The notes beneath the pieces were generated by a model. The model was given only the letters and a program-made list of their open reading frames with translations. It searched no databases and was not told where the DNA came from. The position numbers were made by a program, and so were the translations under genes. Shown here piece after piece: positions 44,117-56,800 of a stretch of DNA of 64,000 bases. The stretch lies in assembly GCA_014843695.1 (NCBI GenBank), contig CM026400.1, positions 34,552,435-34,616,434 of the forward strand, read 5' to 3'. This DNA comes from Archivesica marissinica (lineage: Eukaryota; Mollusca; Bivalvia; Venerida; Vesicomyidae). Position 1 is the first letter of the stretch, and every line of letters starts with the position of its first letter.

Positions 44117-44357
44117 ACCCAGTACAATATTAATATCCCCTCCCCCATGAACGTTACGTCTTTGGAATGGCCTCCACTACTATGTACAGTCCAGCCCCAG
44201 CTAAACCATTTTTGCTTAGTGGCTGACCACTGTACCACTTGTGTGTAACACTAATGACTGTTTTTAACCTTAGTATGTAGTTAACTTTAACACTATCTGT
44301 CTCAATTAATTAGATTTCAAAAACTGTCACTGACAAACGCCTCCCTGTCATACTCGA

Positions 44358-44622
44358 TATTGTGTGTTTTACGTTTATTTATCGTCGCTACCGGTTGCCC
44401 ATATGAGCGACGCCTCCTGAATATATTAGTCATTTTAAATGCTTGGAGGATAGTGCAATACTACAGACAGAGACCATTTCAGAGTCTCCTCTGGTTCTTT
44501 TACGTGCACGATGTAAAGCACCGACACGAGACCTCGGTTTAACTTCCCATCTGAAAGACTGTTAATTTTATTAGGGTCAGACGGGGGATCGAACCTGCGA
44601 TCCCTGGATTACCAGTCCAACT
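44358..44622 (-). mobile_element. 5'-truncated SINE, tail type A
   Basis: Reverse copy from tgtgttttacgtttatttat to ggattaccagtcca; the A box is missing. The flanks actcgatattg and actctgtattg agree at 9 of 11 positions and may be the target duplication. It ends about 180 bp upstream of the NUP214 start codon. Confidence 0.85.
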
Positions 44623-44804
44623 CTGTATTGAGTGTTGGAGTATTATTTAGATGATAACAATGTTATACTGGTCATCATGTGATTTACACAGTGTGTTACA
44701 AAAACAGATCACAGAGAAAAAGAAAGTGGACAGAAGTTAAACAGAAACAAGCCATTATATGTTAAAGTTTACAATTACATTATTTAATAAATCAACTTTA
44801 CTGA

Positions 44805-44843
44805 ATGGCTGAAGCAAATGTTCCTCCCGAAAGGGATACCAAG
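44805..44843 (+). CDS. NUP214: NUP214 exon 1 with start codon
   Basis: ATG then MAEANVPPERDTK, ending at donor gtaaaa with phase 0. PERDTK joined to DFKF of the next exon reproduces the conserved PER-x-x-KDFxF start of Nup214, which fixes this short exon 2.5 kb upstream of exon 2. No in-frame codon upstream was needed. The promoter is not recognisable; a SINE ends about 180 bp upstream. Confidence 0.85.
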
Positions 44844-47800
44844 GTAAAATGGGTGCATGTCAATTCGTACCATGGACGTGTCGTAACCAGCCTGTACCGT
44901 GTACAATTCGTACCGTGGGATTAAAGGTTAGAGACGTTTCGTACCAAGTCTGGATACTTTTGTACCATATCGGCAGCAAGGTCCATCCAATATGATAACA
45001 AACATTGGACACAGACAATGGGGCATACATTTTTTCGTATATGACCAAAATGTATGAAACGTTTCTAGCCATTATAATCCTAGGGTACAAACTGTCCAGA
45101 ATTGTGTACGCAATGTCTCTAATTCTAGCACTAACCATTAATCCTAGGGTACAAACTGTCCAGAATTGTGTACGCAATGTCTCTAATTCTAGCACCAACC
45201 ATTAATCCTAGGGTACAAACTGTCCAGAATTGTGTACGCAATGTCTCTAATTCTAGCACCAACCATTAATCCTAGGGTACAAACTGTCCAGAATTGTGTA
45301 CGCAATGTCTCTAATTATAGCACTAACCATTAATCCTAGGGTACAAACTGTCCAGAATTGTGTACGCAATGTCTCTAATTCTAGCACTAACCATTAATCC
45401 TAGGGTACAAACTGTCCAGAATTGTGTACGCAATGTCTCTAATTCTAACACTAACATTAATCCTAGGTACGATTCATCTCGCGCATTGGGTACAAATTGA
45501 CTGTAATTCGGTATAATAACATTGACATTTATGTTCACGTTTACTCGCAATTAACAAGTCACCAAATGCCCTATCGCGCCGCCCCTAAGATCACGTGACC
45601 CTGTAACGCGAAGTCTTCTCACAAGGTTTTTGATTGACAGTTCCTTTCATCAGTACACACGCGTCTTTTATACATCGTGAAATTGGCAATCAATGCAGAC
45701 CGGCTGAAGTTGTCTATATTTAGCAGGGTTCATTCTAGGGCAGAATTTTTGGGAGAAGTGAGAAAGCGCGTGATCGCTTCCTTAAATGGTATTCTTTAAT
45801 ATACTTCTGCAAAATAGGGTTAAAATGCACAGTACAACCATTAAATACAACATTTGAATAGAAGGAGTGCTTTATAATGGGCCAGTGTATACTAGACAAA
45901 ATTTTGTTTGAAAATCGTAAAAAAACAAAAAATAATAAAAAAATTTTTTAGGGAGAAGTGGGCGAAGTTAGGGTCCCTAGGGCGACTATTTCGCCCACAT
46001 CGCCCTCTAGACTGATCCCTGATTTAGAATGCGTAACTCTACCTGACATGCAAAACATGTGTACATTTAATCACCAGTCCTAGTCATTGCATGTTGTCGA
46101 TTGTCTAATATTTAGCAAGGATCAAACCACGAGAGAATGATATAGGTGTATTGTATAAACCAGTATACAACAGTATAACAACTACATGTATATATCAGTT
46201 CTAATTATTATGGGTCACTTCAGACTGATTATCCTTGACTCAAACCATTATTCAAGGGCCCAACAAGTTTGAGGCAACGAGGTTCTTTTATACTTTATTT
46301 ATTTTACAATGATTGCGAAGCAAGTTTTAACAACTTATATTAATCACTCTCGTTGGCTCGGATGAAAACGTATATGTGGGAGGAAACCGGAGTACCCGGA
46401 GAAAACCCACCTGTCCGATCTGGCGACCATCGTACCATCTCACATACTTACCTGTCCGAGGATCGAACCGGGGTCACATTGGTGAGAAGCGAGCGCGCTA
46501 ACCACTGCGCTAATCGGACAGCAATGAGGTTCGAGTGTATATGCAATCAAATACAACAAATCGTTTATATTGTCAAAATATAATTGAGAAGAATAAGTGA
46601 TCAGATGTATTGACTTCAATCAACTTTTGTGCTATAGTTATATCAACTCTTCATAGTAAACTATCAACTTCCGTGCTTAATTAATTAATTCATTTTATTC
46701 AATATATATAACAAGCCGAAGTAGATCTCTCTTTTTTTTTCTCTCTTGCGATATTTAGACAAGACTATTATTTTTCTATTTTTTTGTGTTAATTTTTCTC
46801 TTCTTTTTCACATGCTTTGTCTAAACATAACATTCTTATATATTGAATTATGTAATGTATTGTATACATATGTAAATGTAACTGTTTTGTACAAATTTCA
46901 TTACTATGTTCTTTGTAAGGTACAAGTGGGATGGCCTCGACCCGCTTGCTACCTACGACGAGGCAAATAAACGGACCTTAAACGTGGCTCCAAAAAAAAA
47001 ATTCCGTGCTTAGTTATATCAACACTTCATATTAAACTATCAACTTCCGTGCTTAGTTATATCAGCACTTCATATTAAACTATCAACTTCCGTGCTTAGT
47101 TATATCAGCACTTCATATTAAACTATCAACTTCTGTGCTTAGTTATATCAACACTTCATATTAAACTATCAACTTCCGTGCTTAGTTATATCAACACTTC
47201 ATATTAAACTATCAACTTCCGTGCTTAGTTATATCAGCACTTCATATTAAACTATCAACTTCCGTGCTTAGTTATATCAACACTTCATATTAAACCATCA
47301 ACTTTTCATAATTTGTTGTATATTTCAGGACTTCAAGTTTCAGCAGCTGTGCAAAGTACGTGTGACGGACAGTCCATCCGTGTTGCCGCTAAGCAGAACT
47401 TCTTTGCTTGTATCATCGTCGAAGTATGGCCTCACCTTTGCCGGTGCACAGAAAGGTATTCAAGTTCATATCCACATCTAACAGTGCATGAAATAGCGTC
47501 ATTTTGTGTTTTATTTCTTCTTTTTATCATATTTTCATGGGTGGTGACATATTAGGGTTTATTCTAGAGGCTGAAAAAAGGGCAGTGTGGGTCAGAAAGG
47601 AGAAGGGTAGGTTAGAAAGGGGCAGGGTGGGTCAGAAAGTGGCAGGGTTGGTCAGAAAATAGGCAATGTGCATTTTGAGCCGCGATGGGGTGTGGGAGGG
47701 GTATTTTTGGGTTAGCCCCTAGAAAACGTTGCTAAATTACAGTGATTGATCAGAGGCAGTACATAGTGAAAAGGGTTCTAAGTTATATAGGTCTGCCCAC

Positions 47801-50800
47801 CTGAAGTTGTTTTAAAAACTTTCAAAGGCAAAAGGGCAGGGATAAAGAGCAAAAGGGCTGGGCTAAAATGGTGCGTAACCCTGCCATTCCGCTCTAGAAA
47901 TATCTGTACATATATCCGTAATCCTATCTAACTTCCTATAGTATACAGGCCCCATTCTTAAAATGAACTTCATACCTGATTGTCAGAAGTAGTTGAATTG
48001 CCAAAAAGTACAAAAAAGACTACAGGCCACAAAATACCATTAAATACCACACTTGAATAGAAGGAGTGCTTTAAAATGGCAAGCGGACAATATTTTGTAT
48101 GAAAATGAAAACAATTTTTTTCATTTCTTAGGGTGAAGTTGTGCCCCACAGGGGGTGATGTCAAGGTCCTTAGGGCCACTCTTTCGCCCTGATCAAAAGT
48201 TAATCAGTCAAAAGACAGACAGGAAACAGTACTCAGTTCTTGTGCTTACTGTGGTCAGTTGTGAAATTAGGCGGCTCCGTTTTCTGTTTTACATGTGTAT
48301 GTAAAATGTAGAATCTGTTCGTGGCATTTTCATTATGGACATGAAGAGATGCCAAGATTTGTTGCTGTTTTCACACTTAGATTGACATTGCTTCTTACCT
48401 GATCCCATATGTCAGTGAGGAAATCTGTTTTGCTTGAAGATACAGTCAAACCTGCGTCAGTGGTCACCTATATTAAGCAACCAACCTGTATTAAGCAGCC
48501 AGATTCCCAATATGTTGTTTTATTATACATTTGTCCTCATCAGCAGCCACTTTCTGCGATTCCTTTGCATGGCTGCGTACTACTGGTTTGACTATGTATT
48601 CATACAGACAGTGTTTGATGTAATATTTGCAGGATTTAAAGTGTTACGGACGGCTGACTTCACTGCACAGGACCAGGCTCATTCTGGTGACCGGTTAAAG
48701 CACATTATCACCGACTTTCCCATGCTTGCCGAGGTTAATATCGGCTATGATGTGACGCATATCAGCCTGAGTGCCGACGAGCTGACGTTAGCTGTAGCCA
48801 TCACGAGACCAGAGCATGCTGTTGTTTACCAGTATGATGTGAGAAACTTCGCTGGACAGGTACATTTATCTGTGGAAGAGTTATTTATGATTCTGTAAGG
48901 AATGGAATATTTACACTGACAGTCTGAGCCTACATACCAATATTTACATGGCCATAAAGCAATAAGATCAGGGTTCATTCTAGGGCAGAATTTTTGGGAG
49001 AAGTGAGAAAGCGCGTGATCGCTTCCTTAAATGGTGTTCTTTAATATACTTCTGCAAAATAGGGTTAAAATGCACAGTACAACCATTAAATACAACATTT
49101 GAATAGAAGGAGTGCTTTATAATGGGCCAGTGTATCTTACTAGACAAAATTTTGTTTGAAAATTGTAAAAAAACAAAAAATAATAAGGCGAAGTCAGGGT
49201 CCCTAGGGCGACAATTTCGCCCACATCGCCCTCTAAACTGATCCCTGAAGTATATGATGGATTTGAATGAAAATTTCATTTGTGTATTTGGCATCAAAAA
49301 CATTATGACCTGACATGTAAAATAGCGCTTCAGAGGTGAGCGGTTAATTTGTTGACTTCAACTCAATTGCACCTAGCCACTGCTGGTATTCCACTGAAGG
49401 TCGGTGGTTCTACCCTGGTGCCCATCGGTGCCTACAAAACTCCTCGGAGGGGCACCCTGGGTCTTCCTCCACCAATAGTAGCTGGAAAGTCACCATATGA
49501 CAGACGCTGTTGGTGCGACGTTAAATCCCAAAAACAAACTAACATAAACTAACTAATAGTGCTTCTTATCATTTTAGCAAATTTTTCCTATTATTTTATA
49601 GAAATTTAATTTAGCTCGATTGCGAAACAAGTTCTTAAAATTTATATTAATCACTCTCGAGACCTCATTCCTGATGGAATCCATCGCCACGATGCCAAGA
49701 GAAGAGACAATGTGAATTAATTATTTAAATGCCTTGTCTAATGGTACAACGGCTACAGCTGTGCGCAAACTCCGGACTTTTTGCACTTGAAGCGAACACA
49801 CTACCACTGCTCTATCATGACTTCCACTTATTCCTATTTTTCTACCAGACTACCACTAAAAAGAAAGGGAATGAGCTTGATCCAAATGATTCCCGATTGC
49901 AAGGTTATAGGTTCAAATCCTGTCGTATATCATCATTCTACTGGTTCCATATTATTGTCAGTCGGCTATATATCTACTAAATTATCTGTATGTCAGTCGG
50001 CTATATAACTACTAAATTATCTGTATGTCAGTTGGCTATATATCTACTAAATTATCTGTATGTCAGTCGGCTATATATCTATTAAATTATCTGTATGTCA
50101 GTCGGATATATATCTACTAAATTATCTGTATGTCAGTCGGCTATATAACTATTAAATTATCTGTATGTCAGTTGGCTATATATCTACTAAATTATCTGTA
50201 TGTCAGTCGGCTATATAACTATTAAATTATCTGTATGTCAGTTGGCTATATATCTACTAAATTAAGTGTATGTCAGTCGGCTATATATCTACTAAATTAT
50301 GTGTATGTCAGTCGGCTATATAACTACTAAATTATGTGTATGTCAGTCGGCTATATAACTATTAAATTATGTGTATGTCAGTTGGATATATATCTACTAA
50401 ATTATCTGTATGTCAGTCGGCTATATATCTACTAAATTATGTGTATGTCAGTCGGCTATATAACTACTAAATTATGTGTATGTCAGTCGGCTATATAACT
50501 ACTAAATTAAGTGTATGTCAGTTGGATATATATCTACTAAATTATGTGTATGTCAGTCGGTTATATAACTACTAAATTATGTGTATGTCAGTTGGCTATA
50601 TAACTACTAAATTATGTGTATGTCAGTCGGCTATATAACTACTAAATTATGTGTTTGTCAGTCGGTTATATAACTACTAAATTATGTGTATGTCAGTCGG
50701 CTATATAACTACTAAATTAAGTGTATGTCAGTTGGATATATATCTACTAAACTATCTGTATGTCAGTCGGCTATATATCTACTAAACTATCTGTCACTGC

Positions 50801-53800
50801 ATTGCAGGTGACAGGACGTGTTGCAGCATTCCATATGATTGTTGGTGAAGGAAACAAACCCTTGAATGACCTAGCCTGGAACCCTGTTGACCCTAATTTA
50901 CTCGTTGTGTGTTATTCTACTGGAAGGCTTGATGTTTACTCTGAAAAGGACATGAAGGCTTCATTGTCCACAGCAAACGCTAAATGTGGTAGGTTTTCGA
51001 CTGTTAAAATGGCTAGAAAACCCAAATTTCAATTTTATTTCCATCAACATTTACGGCACGATATAGCCTGAACTGTGCTGATGCGCCGTTAAACCAAATA
51101 CTCTCACTCCGTCAACATTTAGCAGAAGCATTAGAAATTTACATAAATGTTTGTTTGTTGTAAAAAGCAAATTGAAATAACATAAAATGTCGTGAAAATG
51201 TAATATAACAGATTGAATGGGCGACATTCTTTGTTTTTCTATTACCTCCCTTGGTAGATAATGTCTGATTTATCCCAAAATGTATACAGGTCATTTCTGT
51301 TGGAATTCTTTGTTGTTACTGATATGCCGTTTATCCTGTTAATTAGTTTAATTTGATTGTCATTAACTTTTTTGCAATTGTTCTAACGAATCATAATTTT
51401 AAAGTGAATGAATATATATCCCAATAAGCATTGTATGTATATGGACGTCTATTGTTGTTTATAGTTTGTTGGAGTCCAAGGGGTAAGCAGTTAGTGGTGG
51501 GCCGAGGTGACGGTTCACTGATGCAGTACGACGCGGCTTTGATTGAAAAAAGAAAGTGGGTTGGTCCGGCAATCATCGAAACAGCTGTTGAGGGTAAGAA
51601 TGATTGTTCAATTAAAATAGCAGTGCATACTAGGGACTTTTTCTAAAACTGAATGTCAGGGTGCCCTGCCTGCCCTGTTTAGCATCACCCTTTTGCCCCG
51701 CCCATTTGTCTTTTATATAAAACACAAAATAATTTTATTTTTTTAAATCACTAAGTTAGCAAACTAGTGCAACGTGAAAGCTCACCATAAGATCTAATCT
51801 ATCAGGTGACCTTAAGTCCCCCCCCGGTTAACACGTTGGACTGGTAATCCAGGGATCGCAGGTTCGATCCCCCGTCTGACCCTAATAAAATTAACAATCT
51901 TTCAGATGGGACGTTAAACCGAGGTCTCGTGTCGGTGCTTTACACCGTGCACGTAAAAGAAGCAGAGGAGATTCTGGAATGGGTCTCTGTCTGTATCATG
52001 CACTATCCTCCAAAATCTAAAATAACTAATCTATTCAGGAGGCGTCGCTCATATGGGCAACCGGTAGCAACGATAAATATACGTAAAACACACACGACCT
52101 TAAGCCCAACCAAACATACAGTGGATATAGTCGAGAGATTTTATTGCCCGTTCAGGTCTCGTGTCTGAGACATACTCCTCCCGAACCATCTTAAGATACT
52201 TATGTCACAAATTGTAGTGGGCCTTCGTGGCATAGTGGTTACGGTTGTTGAGTTCAAGTCACTTGGCATTCACTACTTTAGGCTTGAATCAGACTTAGGG
52301 TGTCAAATTGTTTCATGTGAGGAAGCTATCCAATATTAAATATTGGGTCATCTGTAGTATATGTGGACACACCAATAATTATAACGAAATATGTACATCA
52401 AATATCATTTTCGTGAATTTTTGCCGATATTAACAGTGTATACAGGAACCATTCCTATTTTTATAAAACTGTAAATGGGGCATCAAAACGAAGATTAGTA
52501 TTTGGTGAATTTGTTGGCAGATAGTAAAGTTTTGACCATTTGTTAGAATCAGTTCTTGTTGTTGCATTTCTTGTCAAAAGCTCATTTTTGAAACAAAACT
52601 TATGGATGCCATGTACAGATGTATGGATGCCCCAATATCAGAGCCATGTACAGATGCCCCAATATCAGAGCCATGTACAGATGTATGGATGCCCCAATAT
52701 CAGAGCCATGTACAGATGTATGGATGCCCCAATATCAGAGCCATGTACAGATGTATGGATGCCCCAATATCAGAGCCATGTACAGATGTATGGATGCCCC
52801 AATATCAGAGCCATGTACAGATGTATGGATGCCCCAATATCATAGCCTTCTGTACAGATGTATGGATGCCCCAATATCATAGCCTTCTGTACAGATGTAT
52901 GGATGCCCCAATATCATAGCCTTCTGTACAGATGTATGGATGCCCCAATATCATAGCCATGTACAGATGTATGGATGCCCCAATATTATAGCCATGTACA
53001 GATGTATGGATGCCCCAATATCATAGCCATGTACAGATGTATGGATGCCCCAATATCATAGCCTTCTGTACAGATGTATGGATGCCCCAATATCATAGCC
53101 TTCTGTACAGATGTATGGATGCCCCAATATCATAGCCATGTACAGATGTATGGATGCCCCAATATTATAGCCATGTACAGATGTATGGATGCCCCAATAT
53201 CATAGCCATGTACAGATGTATGGATGTCCCAATATCATAGCCTTCTGTACAGATGTATGGATGCCCCAATATCATAGCCTTCTGTACAGATGTATGGATG
53301 CCCCAATATCATAGCCTTCTGTACAGATGTATGGATGCCCCAATATCATAGCATTGTACAGATGTATGGATGCCCCAATAGCATAGCCATGTACAGATGT
53401 ATGGATGCCCCAATATCATAGCCATGTACAGATGTATGGATGCCCCAATATCATAGCCTTCTGTACAGATGTATGGATGCCCCAATATCATAGCCTTCTG
53501 TACAGATGTATGGATGCCCCGATATCATAGCCTTCTGTACAGATGTATGGATGCCCCAATATCATAGCCTTCTGTACAGATGTATGGATGCCCCAATATC
53601 ATAGCCATGTACAGATGTATGGATGCCCCAATAGCATAGCCATGTACAAATGTATGGATGCCCCAATATCATAGCATTGTACAGATGTATGGATGCCCCA
53701 ATATCATAGCCATGTACAGATGTATGGATGCCCCAATATCATAGCCATGTACAGATGTATGGATGTCCCAATATCATAGCCTTGTACAGATGCCCCAATA

Positions 53801-56800
53801 TCATAGCCATGTACAGATGTATGGATGCCCCAATATCATAGCCATGTACAGATGTATGGATGCCCCAATATCATAGCCATGTACAGATGTATGGATGCCC
53901 CAATATCATAGCCATGTACAGATGTATGGATGCCCCAATATCATAGCCTTGTACAGATGTATGGATGCCCCAATATCATAGCATTGTACAGATGTATGGA
54001 TGCCCCAATATCATAGCCATGTACAGATGTATGGATGCCCCAATATCATAGCCATGTACAGATGTATGGATGCCCCAATATCAGAGCCATGTATGGATGC
54101 CCCAATATCATAGCATTGTACAGATGTATGGATGCCCCAATATCATAGCCATGTACAGATGTATGGATGCCCCATGTACACGGCTGTCTTGAAGAGGATT
54201 ATGACTTTAGGGTAATCATATCAGTCCAGTATTAACTGACGAGGCGTGTGATGACGAGGCGTGTGATGACGAGGCGTGTGATGACAAGGCGTGTGATGGC
54301 GAGGCGTGTGACGACGAGGCGTGTGATGACGAGGTGTGTGACGACGAGGCGTGTGATGACGAGGCGTGTGATGGCGAGGCGTGTGATGACAAGGCGTGTG
54401 ACGACGAGGCGTGTGATGACGAGGCATGTGATGATGAGGCGTCATGTCAGATATCGTCTTTGAGTAATTCTCAACCCCTGACTGAAACTTTCATAATCAG
54501 CTTCACTATAATTTATTGGTAGATTCTATGTCAAGGCAGAGACATGGCCATGTTGTAATTCTCAACTCCTGATTGGCATTTGGGAAACATCAGAAGCCCT
54601 ATTGTGTAGTTTATAATAGTTTTCCTTTTCGCCTTACAGCATTGGATTTGTTGTGGTTAACGACATACTCATTTCTGGTGGCCTATGTATCACACGGAGC
54701 AGACTGCAGCGAACAACCGACCTTAGTACTTATAACTGGCTCGGTAAGTTCTGCTTAGATTTATAATCCCTCTAATTACCTGGCTGAAATCTAGTTTGAT
54801 TGCGCAAGACGTTCATTCAAAATTAGAGAACTCATTCCTGCAAATGCATTACCATGAGAGAGAAGAGGATATATTGATTTAAGTGTCTTGCCTAAGGCCA
54901 CCACGACCGTGGATCTGGCGGGGCTCCATCTCGCAACCCCATGATTACGATGCGGGCACCGTGGCCATTACACCACAGAGACACATTTGCCCCTAATCAC
55001 TGCAGGTTCGAATCTCACTGGGGGTATTGAATTCTTTCATGTAAGGAACCTGGCTTGCCAAAGGTCAATGGTTCTACCTGGGTGTCTGAAATACGGTTTG
55101 AATGGGCATCCGGTGTCTTCCTCCACCAATAATAGCTTGAGAGTCGTCATATAACCTAAGCTGCTGGTGCAACTTTAAACCCCAAAAAACAAAATGCTCA
55201 GAACAGAATATTTGTGATTCGTATTAATTGTTAAATCGCTCAGAATGTATTGAGATTCATAGCAATTGGTAAATCGCTCAGAATGTATGAGATTCATATC
55301 AATTGGTAAATCGTTCAGAATGTACAGCACATTCTAAGTTAAATGTTAAAGGGTTTATTGTGAGATTCATATCAATTGTTAAATCGTTCAGAATGTCTGT
55401 CATTCATATCAATTGTTAAATCGCTCAGAATGTCTGTCATTCATATCAATTGTTAAATCGTTCAGAATGTCTGTCATTCATATCAATTGTTAAATCGTTC
55501 AGAATGTCTGTCATTCATATCAATTGTTAAATCGTTCAGAATGTCTGTCATTCATATCAATTGTTAAATCGCTCAGAATGTTTGAGATTCATATCAATTG
55601 TTAAATCGCTCAGAATGTACAGCACATTCTAAGTAAACGTTAAAGGGTTTATTATGAGATTCATAGCTATTGTTAAATCGCTCAGAATGTCTGTCATTCA
55701 TATCAATTGATAAATCGTTCAGAATTTACAGCACATTCTAAGTAAACATTAAAGGGTTTTATGTTTCCGTTGCTATTATCTGTTACATACTTTTCTTTCT
55801 ACAGAAAGAGGGAGCAGTGGCGTATACCAACTTTGAGGACTCGTGTTTTGGTACAGGGGAGGAGAGGAAGAGAAAATACCACTTCAACTTGATACAAAAA
55901 TGGTGGGTTAGAATTTGACAATGCTGCCAATATATGGTGTAACATGCCAATATACAGACTTGATTGTAATCTAGGGAACAAATCTAGGGAACATGTTCAA
56001 TGATATTGTTACCCCCCGCCGATACGAAGGATCTCCTAGGGGGATATAGCATTTGCATTATGTGTCCTTCCATCTGTCCGTCCGGTGTCAGATCTCTGGA
56101 ATCCATGGGTGGAATTTCATGAAACTCCAATTAAATATGTATCGTCATAGTGTGCAGTTGCTCTAACTTTTATCCGCATCGGGTCAGTAGCACCAGAGTT
56201 GTGGCCCTTTATTCGGGGATTTCTCCTAGCCTGTTTCATGTTGTTTACAGGGATATGATACTGCAGTATACTAGGTCATGGTATAGCATAGTCTAGTAGC
56301 GTGGTATTCTCCTAGTCTGTTTCATGTTGTTTACAGGGATATGATACTGCAGTATACTAGGTCATGGTATAGCATAGTCTAGTAGCGTGGTATTCTCCTA
56401 GTCTGTTTCATGTTGTTTACAGGGATATGATACTGCAGTATACTAGGTCATGGTATAGCATAGTCTAGTAGCGTGGTATTCTCCTAGTCTGTTTCATGTT
56501 GTTTACAGGGATATGATACTGCAGTATACTAGGTCATGGTATAGCATAGTCTAGTAGCGTGGTATTCTCCTAGTCTGTTTCATGTTGTTTACAGGTATGA
56601 TACTGCAGTATACTAGGTCATGGTATAGCATAGTCTAGTAGCGTGGTATTCTCCTAGTCTGTTTCATGTTGTTTACAGGGACATGATACTGCAGTATACT
56701 AGGTCATGGTATAGCATAGTCTAGTAGCGTGGTATTCTCCTAGTCTGTTTCATGTTGTTTACAGGGACATGATACTGCAGTATACTAGGTCATGGTATAG

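Noticed and set aside
45570..45610. GC-rich ccctatcgcgccgcccctaa with cacgtgac as NUP214 promoter
   Set aside because: It lies downstream of the start codon exon (44805), inside intron 1. An intronic regulatory role is possible but unsupported.
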